DNA of 64,000 nt. Origin: Variovorax sp. dw_308. GTDB lineage: Bacteria; Pseudomonadota; Gammaproteobacteria; Burkholderiales; Burkholderiaceae_C. Of the stretch, positions 48,184-56,737 are shown piece after piece. Location of the stretch: assembly GCF_019207085.1 (NCBI RefSeq), contig NZ_JAATOM010000001.1, positions 372,001-436,000 on the forward strand. Direction: 5' to 3'. The first letter of the stretch is position 1. Every line of letters begins with the position of its first letter. The position numbers and the translations under genes are program-made. The notes under the pieces are model-generated. The model ran no database searches. It saw only the letters and a program-made list of their open reading frames with translations, and had not been told where the DNA came from.

Positions 48184-49718
48184 GCTTTTCCTCGCAACGC
48201 AGCAGCGCCGACGCCTGCAACAAGATCGACATGAGCCACAGCATGAAGAAGAGCCGCGCCCTGGTCCTGCGCCACGCCGACGTGGTGGTCACGATGGATG
48301 CCGCGCGGCGCGAGATCGCCGACGGGGCCGTCGTGGTCGAAGGGCCGGCCATCGCCTGGGTCGGGCCGACGAGCGAACTCCCTGCGCAATGGCGCGACGC
48401 GCTGGCCAGCGGCGGGGCCGATGCCATCGACCTGCGCGGCCACGTGTTGATGCCGGGGCTGGTCAACACGCACCACCACATGTACCAGAGCCTGACGCGC
48501 GTGGTGCCCGAGGCGCAGGACGCGGAGCTGTTCGGCTGGCTCACCAACCTCTACCTGCTGTGGGCACGGCTGACGCCGAAGATGGTGCAGGTCTCGACGC
48601 AGACCGCGATGGCGGAGCTGATGCTTTCGGGCTGCACGACCACCAGCGACCACCTCTACCTGTTCCCCAACGGCGCGCGGCTCGACGATTCGATCGAGGC
48701 GGCCGAGGCGATGGGCATGCGCTTCCACGCGGCGCGCGGAAGCATGAGCGTGGGCAGGAGCCTCGGCGGCCTGCCGCCCGATTCGGTGGTGGAGAGCGAG
48801 GCTGCGATCCTGGCCGACAGCGAGCGCCTGATCACGCGCTGGCACGACGCCTCGCGCCACAGCATGCGCCGCATCGTGCTGGCGCCATGCTCGCCCTTCT
48901 CGGTATCGCGCGACCTCATGCGCGAGTCGGCCTTCCTGGCGCGCGAGTACGGCGTCTCGCTGCACACGCACCTGGCCGAGAACGACAACGACATCGCCTA
49001 CTCGCGCGAGAAGTTCGGCATGACGCCGGCGGAGTACGCCGAGGACCTGGGCTGGGTCGGCCGCGATGTGTGGCATGCGCACTGCGTCAAGCTCGACCCG
49101 GCGGGCATCGCGCTGTTCGGGCGCACCGGCACCGGCGTTGCGCATTGCCCCTGTTCCAACATGCGGCTGGGTTCAGGCATCGCGCCGATCGGTGCCATGC
49201 GCCGCGCAGGCGTGCCGGTCGGCCTGGGTGTCGACGGCAGCGCATCGAACGATGGCGCGCACATGCTGGGCGAGGCGCGGCAGGCGATGCTGCTCCAACG
49301 TGTGGGCTTCGGTCCGGCGGCACTGACGGCGCGCGAGACATTGGAGATCGCGACGCTGGGCGGCGCCAAGGTGCTCGGCCGCGACGACATCGGCGCGCTG
49401 GCGCCGGGCATGTCGGCCGACCTCGTGGCCTTCGATCTGCGCGGCGTGGGGCATGCGGGCGCGGGGCACGACCCGGTCGCGGCGCTGGTGTTCTGCCAGA
49501 GCATCGATGTGTCGCTCAGCGTGATCAACGGGCGGGTGCGGATTCGCGACGGGCAGTTCGTCGACCTCGAACTCGAACCCTTGGTGGCGATGCACCGCGC
49601 GCTGGCGCGCAGTCTCTACGATTCGGCGCGGCATCCGCACACGGCGGCCACGAGAACGCGGTTCAGCTTGGGCAATGCAGCAGCGGAGCCGGCTTGCGAC
49701 GAAGCGGAACCTGCGTAG
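48180..49718 (+). CDS. Second 8-oxoguanine deaminase-like amidohydrolase
   Basis: A 512-aa paralogue of the gene at 39128-40525, sharing NTHHHMYQSLTR, HTHLAENDNDIAYSREKF and GLGVDGSASNDGAHM. It is longer by an N-terminal leader of about 20 residues and a C-terminal tail (HPHTAATRTRFSLGNAAAEP). The ATG at 48180 is taken because it forms an ATGA overlap with the permease; ATGs at 48231 and 48243 would give a more usual N-terminus and remain possible. Expected to deaminate 8-oxoguanine or a close analogue to urate, for PuuD. Confidence 0.88.
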   Translation: MSFSSQRSSADACNKIDMSHSMKKSRALVLRHADVVVTMDAARREIADGAVVVEGPAIAWVGPTSELPAQWRDALASGGADAIDLRGHVLMPGLVNTHHHMYQSLTRVVPEAQDAELFGWLTNLYLLWARLTPKMVQVSTQTAMAELMLSGCTTTSDHLYLFPNGARLDDSIEAAEAMGMRFHAARGSMSVGRSLGGLPPDSVVESEAAILADSERLITRWHDASRHSMRRIVLAPCSPFSVSRDLMRESAFLAREYGVSLHTHLAENDNDIAYSREKFGMTPAEYAEDLGWVGRDVWHAHCVKLDPAGIALFGRTGTGVAHCPCSNMRLGSGIAPIGAMRRAGVPVGLGVDGSASNDGAHMLGEARQAMLLQRVGFGPAALTARETLEIATLGGAKVLGRDDIGALAPGMSADLVAFDLRGVGHAGAGHDPVAALVFCQSIDVSLSVINGRVRIRDGQFVDLELEPLVAMHRALARSLYDSARHPHTAATRTRFSLGNAAAEPACDEAEPA

Positions 49719-49781
49719 TCTGGCGGTGGGGGCCTGCACGGCGTCGCTGACAGCGGCGACCGGCCGACATCGCGCCGTCTG

Positions 49782-50066
49782 TCAATCGGGCCTGGTGTTG
49801 CGCCGGGCGGCCCAGTAGACCGCGCCTTTGCTGCCGTAGCGCTCCGCATGCGGAGCGGCGTAGCCCGGTTCGAAGGAGTCACCGGGCTTCAGCGGCCGTG
49901 TATCACCGCCTTCGGTCAGCCACATCTCGCCTTGCACCACCAGCGCCTTCACGGCGAACGGATGGCTGTGCGTGCCGACCACCTGCCCGGGCGGCCAGGC
50001 ACGCACCAGCACCTCGTCGAAGTCCAGCAGCCCAGCCCCCGACGAATGCAGCCCGGTCTCGCGGCG
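49782..50066 (-). CDS. Small cupin-domain protein, start unresolved
   Basis: A cupin-like segment: DFDEVLVRAWPPGQVVGTHS, then HPF, LVVQGEMWLTEGGDT, LKPGDSFEPGYAAPHAERYG and YWAARR. The HxH plus later His pattern fits a metal-binding cupin. No ATG, GTG or TTG is in frame between the stop of the dehydrogenase (50068) and a GTG at 50012, yet family-like sequence already begins about 12 codons before that GTG. So it starts at a CTG, was trimmed at its 5' end, or is fused by a frameshift. The coordinates give the whole open part. Confidence 0.55.
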   Translation of the reverse strand, partial: RRETGLHSSGAGLLDFDEVLVRAWPPGQVVGTHSHPFAVKALVVQGEMWLTEGGDTRPLKPGDSFEPGYAAPHAERYGSKGAVYWAARRNTRPD

Positions 50067-50067
50067 G

Positions 50068-51225
50068 CTACAAGACCGCGGCGCTTCGGGGATCGATGAC
50101 GATCTTGGCATGCTTGTCCGGCGCGGCAAGGGCATCGAATGCGCCAGCGACACCATCGAGCCCGACAGTGCCGGTGACAAGAGGCGACGCGTCGATCTTG
50201 CCGTCGGCCAGCATCCGCAAGGTGTCGCGAAACTCCAGCGGGTCATAGCCCATGACGAAGCGCAGGTCGATTTCCTTGTTGGTCGCCATCACCGGGCGGA
50301 ACTGGTCCGGCGTCATGCAGACGCCGGCGACGACGACGCGGGAATGGAGCGGAGCGTCGGTGATGATTCTGTCGATGATGCCGGGAACGCCGACGCATTC
50401 GAACACGATCGGCCGCTTTGGCGCAGTGGCGCCCAGCGCCTTCAACGCGCCGAGGGTCAGGTGCCAAGGCAGGGGCAGGCTGCGCAGACCCTTCATTGCC
50501 TTCAGCCCGCCTGCCGCGTGGTCGGCGATCGAGGTGGTGTAGCCACGCGCTGCCAGCGCCTCGTAGGGCGAGGCCGTCGCAGGGTCGACGACCATGGTTG
50601 CGCCACACGCAGTGGCGAGCGCGCGCCGGGCCGGCGAGAAGTCACTCGCGACGATGGTCTCGATGCCCTTGGTCTTCAGCAGGCAGATGATCGCCAGGCC
50701 GACCGGGCCGCAACCGATGACCACCGCGGCATCCTTGCGGGTGATCTCCGATCGATTGACCGCGTGATGACCGATTGCCATCGGCTCGGAGAGTACCGCG
50801 ATTTCGGGCGCGAGGCCGTTGGGCACGGGGATCATGAACGCTTCTTCGATCAGCACGCGTTCCGCGTAAGCGCCAGGCGCGGAGGCGGACAGGCCGATCG
50901 CATGCATCCCGTTGGGCCGGCGCACGAGCGGCAGCGCGACCACTGGGGTGCCGGTCTTGATCTTCTTCGAGGTGCCCGGCCCATGCTCGACGATGTTGCC
51001 GCAGAACTCGTGGCCGAACACAACCGCCTCGTGCGACCGCGCGAAGCCGTCGTAGCCGGCCTCGGCCAGCACATCGGCCTGGGCATCGGCGTGGTGGCGA
51101 GCGTGCAGGTCAGAGCCGCAGATCCCGCAGCGCGTCACCTCGAGCACGAGCTGGCCCTGCCCGGGTTCGGGCTCGGGCAGGTCGATCACGTCGAGCTTCG
51201 CGTCCTGGCAAACGACCGCTTTCAT
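50068..51225 (-). CDS. Zinc-binding alcohol dehydrogenase (MDR) without the structural zinc loop
   Basis: A 385-aa medium-chain dehydrogenase. Catalytic zinc positions: Cys in CGICGSDLHAR and the pair in FGHEFCG. The cofactor motif is VVIGCGPVGLAIICLLKTKG with an acidic residue (SDFSPARR) suggesting NAD. The cluster of four cysteines that holds the structural zinc is missing; the region after GTPVVALPL has none. The ATG at 51225 overlaps the SnoaL-like gene stop (ATGA). It probably oxidises an alcohol intermediate of the surrounding catabolic cluster. Confidence 0.88.
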   Translation of the reverse strand: MKAVVCQDAKLDVIDLPEPEPGQGQLVLEVTRCGICGSDLHARHHADAQADVLAEAGYDGFARSHEAVVFGHEFCGNIVEHGPGTSKKIKTGTPVVALPLVRRPNGMHAIGLSASAPGAYAERVLIEEAFMIPVPNGLAPEIAVLSEPMAIGHHAVNRSEITRKDAAVVIGCGPVGLAIICLLKTKGIETIVASDFSPARRALATACGATMVVDPATASPYEALAARGYTTSIADHAAGGLKAMKGLRSLPLPWHLTLGALKALGATAPKRPIVFECVGVPGIIDRIITDAPLHSRVVVAGVCMTPDQFRPVMATNKEIDLRFVMGYDPLEFRDTLRMLADGKIDASPLVTGTVGLDGVAGAFDALAAPDKHAKIVIDPRSAAVL

Positions 51226-51848
51226 CGGGGCAGCATGCTGTCGTCGAAGACCGGCAATGGCTTGATGAAGGGATCGAGCAGCTCGCGGCTTTGCGCCGCC
51301 GTCAGCACGTCGGCCGGGTCGAGCTTGTACAGGCCGGCCTTTGCGGTATCGAACTCCCAGACGTCCTCGCCCAGCAACCGGCACTGGTCGTCGTAGGGCC
51401 ACAGCATCATGATCTGGGACTTCTTGAGGTACATGGCCGTGGGATCGACGTCCAGGCCGGCGGCGGCGAGTTCGGAGCCCAGCGTCTGTTGATAGCCGAT
51501 GCCGCGGCCGATCACCATGTGATCGCCGACGGCCACGTCTTCGTCTTCGACGTAGAAGATGCACTGGTTCGTCGCGGTCCAATGTCCGTAGAGCATGCCC
51601 ACCTGCTCCTTGCCTTCGAGCGTGAAGGGTTCACGGCCGGCCAAGTTGAAGCGATAGAACGGCTTGTCCACCGTCAGCGAGGGGTCCAGGATTTCCTGCC
51701 ACCGTCCCGCGGATTCGAGATAGCGATGCCGAAGGTAAGCCTGCAAAAGATAGCGGTGGCGGGGGTTCGTGGTGTTGGCGAGCGCCTTTTCGACGGCAAC
51801 GTTCTGCCGGGTGATGTCGAGGCGGCTCATGTCGATTTCGGAGGCCAT
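51222..51848 (-). CDS. SnoaL/NTF2-like protein
   Basis: A 208-aa cytoplasmic protein resembling the SnoaL-like/NTF2 cone fold, seen in the helical start (ATTNPRHRYLLQAYLRHRYL-like segment at about residues 25-45) and the later strands (TLEGKEQVGMLYGHW, NQCIFYVEDEDVAVGDHMVI). Members are hydratases, isomerases, dehydrochlorinases or ring-hydroxylase beta subunits. It is translationally coupled to the MDR dehydrogenase (4-bp overlap) and lies 57 bp after the MFS carrier. Exact reaction unknown; fold assignment is moderate. Confidence 0.65.
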   Translation of the reverse strand: MASEIDMSRLDITRQNVAVEKALANTTNPRHRYLLQAYLRHRYLESAGRWQEILDPSLTVDKPFYRFNLAGREPFTLEGKEQVGMLYGHWTATNQCIFYVEDEDVAVGDHMVIGRGIGYQQTLGSELAAAGLDVDPTAMYLKKSQIMMLWPYDDQCRLLGEDVWEFDTAKAGLYKLDPADVLTAAQSRELLDPFIKPLPVFDDSMLPR

Positions 51849-51905
51849 GTCTTTCTTCTTTCTGAGGTTTATTGATTGGGTTGCGCTCGTGGGTGCGGGG
51901 TGAAC

Positions 51906-53270
51906 TCAGCGGAGGTTTGCGTTGGTCACCGCCGAGCGATGGCCGCTTGCGAGCTGTTTTTCGTCGGACTCGGACAACCCAAGGCTGGACGCTCGCCGCA
52001 TGTCTGCCTCGACATGGCGCGCCGTGACGAACCAGGCCCAGCTCGCGATGAAACCGAACACGCCGGTCACCGCCAGGCCCATCGCCAGCCCCTGGTAGCC
52101 GCCGGCGAGGCGGTCGGAAATCGCGCCCACAAGAAGCGGTCCCCAGGCGCCGCCGAGCATGAACAGCGCCACCATCGCCGCACCCCAGGAAAGCCCCTTG
52201 AGGTGTGGCGGCACCACGTCCTGGCTGGTGGCCGCGACGGCAGGGAAGGCCATGCCGACGAAGATGCTGTGCAGCGGCATCATGGCCGCGCAGAACATCA
52301 TCAGCGGCTTGTTGCTCAGATCCAGCCCCGCAAGCAACACCAGCAACATGAACACGGCGGCGATGGCGATGCTGGCCGAAGCGAGGCGCATGCGCCCGCC
52401 GGGAACGCGCTGGTGCCAGCGATCGGCCAGCACGCCGCCCAGGATCGGGCCGGCCAAGCCAAAGATCGTGACCACGCCCATCACGAGGCCGGCCTTGTCC
52501 TCCTTGATGTCGTAAGCGCGCATCAGCAGTGACGGAAACCAGGTACCGACCGAGACCTGCAGCACCGCGAACATGCCCAGCCCGAAGTACATCCAGCGAA
52601 GCGTGGGCACCGACAGCAGCAGCTTCAGATTGGCGAGGATGCTGCCGTGGGAGCGCGCCTGCCCGGCATCTCGTTCGAGCCGGTAGTCCTGCATGAAGAA
52701 CGCCAGCACCCCGAGCACGATGCCCGGTACGGCGAACACCACGAAAGGTGTGCGCCAGCCGCCGTGGTGCGCCGACAGGTAGCCCCCGACGATCACCCCG
52801 AGGATGACGCCCACCGTGATGAAGAGGTTGAAGACGCCGAGCTTGCGAGCCCGTTGCGACTCGGGATACGACGCCGAAACAAGCGCGGTGCCGCCAGGCG
52901 CATAGCCCGCCTCGCCGATGCCGACGCCCAGCCGCGTCAGCAGCATGGATTCAAAGCCACCCGCAAAGCCGGTCGCCAGGGTGAAGCCGCTCCAGGCCAG
53001 CGCCATCAAGCCGATCATCTTCTTGCGGCTCCAGGCATCGACCAAATGCGCCACCGGCAAGGTGCACACGATGATGCCGAGAAAGTAGGCCGTGTTGACC
53101 GCGCCGATCTGCGAATCGGTCAGCCCGAGATCGCGCTTGATGGACTGCAGCACGACCGCCATCACTTGCCAGTCGGCGTAGGCCACTGCGTTCAGCAGCG
53201 AGCAGATGACCAGCACATAGGTGGCGCGCGGGCCGCCTATCTTGAAGTTTTTGCTTTCTTGGATGCGCAT
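51906..53270 (-). CDS. MFS transporter
   Basis: A 454-aa major facilitator with about twelve helices. The signature between TM2 and TM3 reads LVDAWSRKKMIGLMALAWSG, and TM4-5 carry LGVGIGEAGYAPGGTALVSA. This places it near the spinster-like/organic acid carriers often found with aromatic catabolic genes. ATG 53270 starts the protein (MRIQESKNFKIGG). It is the first gene of MFS, SnoaL-like, MDR, cupin, divergent from the AraC regulator. Confidence 0.88.
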   Translation of the reverse strand: MRIQESKNFKIGGPRATYVLVICSLLNAVAYADWQVMAVVLQSIKRDLGLTDSQIGAVNTAYFLGIIVCTLPVAHLVDAWSRKKMIGLMALAWSGFTLATGFAGGFESMLLTRLGVGIGEAGYAPGGTALVSASYPESQRARKLGVFNLFITVGVILGVIVGGYLSAHHGGWRTPFVVFAVPGIVLGVLAFFMQDYRLERDAGQARSHGSILANLKLLLSVPTLRWMYFGLGMFAVLQVSVGTWFPSLLMRAYDIKEDKAGLVMGVVTIFGLAGPILGGVLADRWHQRVPGGRMRLASASIAIAAVFMLLVLLAGLDLSNKPLMMFCAAMMPLHSIFVGMAFPAVAATSQDVVPPHLKGLSWGAAMVALFMLGGAWGPLLVGAISDRLAGGYQGLAMGLAVTGVFGFIASWAWFVTARHVEADMRRASSLGLSESDEKQLASGHRSAVTNANLR

Positions 53271-53393
53271 GTCTCGTCTTTCTTGTCTGGCGTGGGGCAG
53301 GGGAGCCAGCAAGCAGCTGGCGGCTTGATGGTCGCCGGTGCGGGCAACCCAGGGCTTGACGCCGCGCGACGAATATTTGACATTTCACGACAC

Positions 53394-54434
53394 ATGTCCA
53401 ACAGTGTTCGCGCCGCGAGTTTGCGTGGCTTCAGTGAATTGGTGCGAAGCCTTGGCGGCGATCCCGCGGCCATGTTGCGCAGCCAGAAGCTGCCGGAAAA
53501 GTTGCTGGGCGACGATGAATTGCTGGTGCCCGCGTTCAAGCTGGCGCGGCTGTTGGAGGCCACCGCACGCGAGCTCGAATGTCCGGGTTTCGGTTTGCGA
53601 TTGGCCCAGGCGCAGGACATGGGCATCCTCGGGCCGATTGCGGTAGCCATCCAGAACTCACCCACGCTCGGCGAAGCCTTGAAGATCGCATCGCGCTACA
53701 TGTACGTGCACAACCAGGGACTGGCGATCACGCTTGTCACCGACGGGAGTGCGGGCGCGAGTTTCGCCGAACTGCGCTATGAGACGTCCGGCATGCATTT
53801 ACCCGAGTCCCGGCAGGCGTTCGAATTGATGCTGTGCGGTGGTCACCGCATCCTGGCGCTGCTCGGCGGGGATCGCTACCGGCTGGAGGCCGTGCACTTT
53901 CCGCATGCTCCGGTCGCCAGCGCGTCGGCTTACCGGCATGCGTTCGGCATCGCACCGCGCTTCAACCAACCCAGCGCTTCGTTGATCGTGCCGCGCAAGC
54001 TGTTCGATGCAGCGTTGCCGCAGGCCAATGCGACGTTGCGCAACCTGGCGACCCACTATCTCGAAAGCACCTTCGATGCCCCGCAGAAAAGCATGCGCAC
54101 ACGCGTGCAGCTCGCAATTGCGCGCACGCTGGGCACGTCGCAATGCGCGCTGGAAGGCGTCGCGGCGATGCTGGCCCTGCACCCTCGCACACTGCAGCGC
54201 CAGCTGAGTCTGGAAGGCGTGCGTTTTGCCGACGTGCGCGACGCCGTGTTGCGCGAAGCGGCGCTTCGCTACCTTGCCGGCCCCTTGCCGCTGGTACAGG
54301 TCTGCGAGCAGTTGGGACTGTCGGAGCAATCGGCGCTGACGCGATCGTGCAAGCGCTGGTTTGGCGAGACGCCGCTCGCCATCCGGCGGCGAGAGCAGAT
54401 GGTCGCGGGCGCCTCCAAAGCACCAGGTGCTTGA
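53394..54434 (+). CDS. AraC-family regulator
   Basis: A 346-aa AraC regulator of the OruR/ArgR-like type: an N-terminal ligand domain (Arabinose_bd, about residues 20-200) and a C-terminal double HTH from about residue 245 (ALEGVAAMLALHPRTLQRQL, QVCEQLGLSEQSALTRSCKR with WFGETP). ATG 53394 gives MSNSVRAASLRGFSELVRSL. It is divergent from the MFS operon (124 bp between starts) and 62 bp before the CocE-type hydrolase gene, so it probably activates one or both. Confidence 0.9.
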   Translation: MSNSVRAASLRGFSELVRSLGGDPAAMLRSQKLPEKLLGDDELLVPAFKLARLLEATARELECPGFGLRLAQAQDMGILGPIAVAIQNSPTLGEALKIASRYMYVHNQGLAITLVTDGSAGASFAELRYETSGMHLPESRQAFELMLCGGHRILALLGGDRYRLEAVHFPHAPVASASAYRHAFGIAPRFNQPSASLIVPRKLFDAALPQANATLRNLATHYLESTFDAPQKSMRTRVQLAIARTLGTSQCALEGVAAMLALHPRTLQRQLSLEGVRFADVRDAVLREAALRYLAGPLPLVQVCEQLGLSEQSALTRSCKRWFGETPLAIRRREQMVAGASKAPGA

Positions 54435-54496
54435 AGACGCCACTGCGCAAACGTATAACCGCGTGACACGGACCACTCGGTCCAAAGGAACTTTGC

Positions 54497-56239
54497 GTGC
54501 GCAATGACAAGAAGATCTACATCCCGTCCAGTCCACTGCCTGCCCCGCGCACCGGCCTGTTGACCCCGTTCGATCCAGGGACCCGAATCCTGAAGGCGGG
54601 CTTCCAGATCGCGCCTGCGTTCCGGCCCATCCCGGTGGACATCCTGTTCGAGAAGGATGTTCCGTTGAAGCTGCGCGACGGCGTGACCGTTCACGTTGAT
54701 GTCTTTCGTCCGCTTGGATCGGAAAAAGTGCCCGTCATCGTGGCCTACAGCCCCTATGGCAAGGGGCAGGGCACTTCTGCCAGCGTCATGGGTGTGTTCG
54801 GTCTCGTCGGCCTGAACAACAACGTGGTCTCCGGCCTCGCGAAGTTCGAGGCGCCCGATCCAGCCTTCTGGGTGGCACAGGGCTATGCGATCTGCAACCC
54901 CGACATCCGCGGCGTGGTCGATTCAGAAGGTGACTCCGTGATCTGGGACCGGCAGGACGGCCGTGACGGCCACGACATCGTCGAGTGGCTGGCCGAGCAG
55001 GCGTGGTGCAACGGCAAGGTCGGCATGAGCGGAACTTCCTACCTTGCCGTGTCGCAATGGTTCACTGCGGCCGAGCAGCCTGCGCACCTGGCGGCCATCA
55101 ATCCGTGGGAGGGGGTCAGCGACGTGTATCGCGACCTCGTCATGCGCGGAGGCATGCCCGATGTGGGCTTCGCACGACAACTGCAGGAGGGCAGCTTCTT
55201 CGGCAAGAACCTGAAGGAGGACCTTCTTGCGGAGGTTGAAAAATATCCGCTAATCAACGATCTGTGGGAAAACAAGATCCCCGAGTTCGACCGGATCACG
55301 GTTCCCGCCTACGTGGTCGCCAGCTACTCGAACACCCTTCACACCGCAGGAACTTTCCGCGCCTGGAGGCGCATCGCTTCGAACGACAAGTGGCTGCGCA
55401 TCCACAACGGCCAGGAGTGGCCGGACTATTACGACGAGCGCAATCGGGCTGACCTGTTGCGCTTCTTCGACCGCTACCTGAAGAACGTGGAGAACGATTG
55501 GGAGCAGACGCCGCCCGTGCGATACAGCGTGCTCGACCTGGAGGGCGGTGATCGCGTCGATCTCCCCGCGGCCCGGTTCCCACCGACGGATGTCGTTCCG
55601 ACCAGGTTCTATCTCGACGGCCGCTCGCGCACATTGACCCTGGATGCGCCCGCCGCCGAGTTCCACGCTTCCTACGCCGAGGCGTCCAATCCCAACGCAG
55701 TGTCGTTCCTCACGCGTTTTGACGAGGAGACAGTGATCGTCGGCTATCCGAAGGCGCACCTGTGGGTCGAGGCGCGGGATGCCGATGACATGGACCTCTT
55801 CGTGCTGGTGCAGAAGCTGGACAAGTACGGCACGCCACTCCAGGCATTCACCGTTCCCAACCAGAGCGCGATGGCACACGATCTCACCGACCATGGCGCC
55901 ACCATCCTGCGGTACAAGGGATCGGATGGACGCCTGCGCGTCTCCGCCCGTCACCTGGACGAGAAGCTGGCCACCGGCGATGTGCCTGCGCACAGCTTCG
56001 ACCGGGTGGAGAAACTCAGCCCCGGGCAGATCGTGGACATCGAGATCGACCTGATGCCGATGGGCCTCGCGTTCTACCCCGGCCAGCAGTTGCGCTTCAT
56101 CGTCAGTTCCCGCAATCTCCTGGGCACCCTGATGCCAGCGATCGAGGAGTATGTGGGCGCCAACAGCGGCCAGCACGTCATACACACCGGAGGAGGGTAC
56201 GCGTCATATCTCCAGTTGCCGGTCAAGGCTCGGAAGTAG
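54497..56239 (+). CDS. CocE/NonD-family serine hydrolase
   Basis: A 580-aa hydrolase of the X-Pro dipeptidyl-peptidase S15/CocE family: N-terminal alpha/beta fold with nucleophile Ser in GMSGTSYLAVSQW, and the C-terminal jelly-roll domain (LWVEARDADDMDLFVLVQKL). The catalytic Asp motif, usually with a Tyr-Asp pair after the strand, reads VASYSNTLHTAGTFRAW, so Asn may stand at that place; the His region reads RIHNGQEW. GTG 54497 is the start, with AAAGGA 8 bp upstream. It would cleave an ester or amide in the cluster's substrate. Convergent with the SnoaL gene. Confidence 0.85.
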   Translation: MRNDKKIYIPSSPLPAPRTGLLTPFDPGTRILKAGFQIAPAFRPIPVDILFEKDVPLKLRDGVTVHVDVFRPLGSEKVPVIVAYSPYGKGQGTSASVMGVFGLVGLNNNVVSGLAKFEAPDPAFWVAQGYAICNPDIRGVVDSEGDSVIWDRQDGRDGHDIVEWLAEQAWCNGKVGMSGTSYLAVSQWFTAAEQPAHLAAINPWEGVSDVYRDLVMRGGMPDVGFARQLQEGSFFGKNLKEDLLAEVEKYPLINDLWENKIPEFDRITVPAYVVASYSNTLHTAGTFRAWRRIASNDKWLRIHNGQEWPDYYDERNRADLLRFFDRYLKNVENDWEQTPPVRYSVLDLEGGDRVDLPAARFPPTDVVPTRFYLDGRSRTLTLDAPAAEFHASYAEASNPNAVSFLTRFDEETVIVGYPKAHLWVEARDADDMDLFVLVQKLDKYGTPLQAFTVPNQSAMAHDLTDHGATILRYKGSDGRLRVSARHLDEKLATGDVPAHSFDRVEKLSPGQIVDIEIDLMPMGLAFYPGQQLRFIVSSRNLLGTLMPAIEEYVGANSGQHVIHTGGGYASYLQLPVKARK

Positions 56240-56279
56240 GCCGATTGCCGCGCGCCGCGAGGGCTTGATCGGAGCCTCT

Positions 56280-56711
56280 TCAGCCCTGGATGGCCATGCG
56301 GATGCGCCGCTCCTGGATGCGCCAGCCCGACGAAGTGCGGCTGAAGCGGTCGTGGTACTCCACCACCGATGGCGGACCTTTCGCGATGCAGGGACCTGTT
56401 TCTGCGCTGCCCTGGAAGAACAGGACGTAGCAGAAGCCGGTGGCCTCGTCCGCGCCGTCGTCGAAATGCACTCGGATGTTGGTGCACAGGTGCCGGGTCG
56501 TCATGCCCGTCGGCCGCGCGTCGAGGAAGCCCTCGATCGCGGCGCGGCCGGCGAACACCGTCCCCATGCGATCCAGCGACCCGTCCTGCGTGAACAGATC
56601 GAGTACCTCGGGATAGCGCCGCGCATCGAGGTGGTTCGCGAAGTCGACGCACAGGCGCGCGCAGGCGGCCTCGTCCTCGATGCGGGTTGGTTGGGTTTGA
56701 TCGCTGTTCAT
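56280..56711 (-). CDS. SnoaL-like polyketide-cyclase-fold protein
   Basis: A 143-aa single-domain SnoaL_4-like protein: helix start (IEDEAACARLCVDFANHLDA), DLFTQDGSLDRMGTVFAGRA and the strand end WRIQERRIRMAIQG. This fold serves hydratases, isomerases and ring-hydroxylase small subunits. It is last in a tight four-gene operon (flavin reductase, monooxygenase, VOC protein, this gene; gaps 20-27 bp), so it probably acts on the ring-cleavage or hydroxylation product. ATG 56711. Confidence 0.82.
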   Translation of the reverse strand: MNSDQTQPTRIEDEAACARLCVDFANHLDARRYPEVLDLFTQDGSLDRMGTVFAGRAAIEGFLDARPTGMTTRHLCTNIRVHFDDGADEATGFCYVLFFQGSAETGPCIAKGPPSVVEYHDRFSRTSSGWRIQERRIRMAIQG

Positions 56712-56737
56712 GTCATGGGTTTTCAATGCCCAGCCGC

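Noticed and set aside
46032..49718. A single open frame of over 1200 codons spanning LysR, NCS2 and the deaminase
   Set aside because: Only the last 512 codons (48180-49718) are protein-like; the rest is the wrong frame through the regulator and permease genes.
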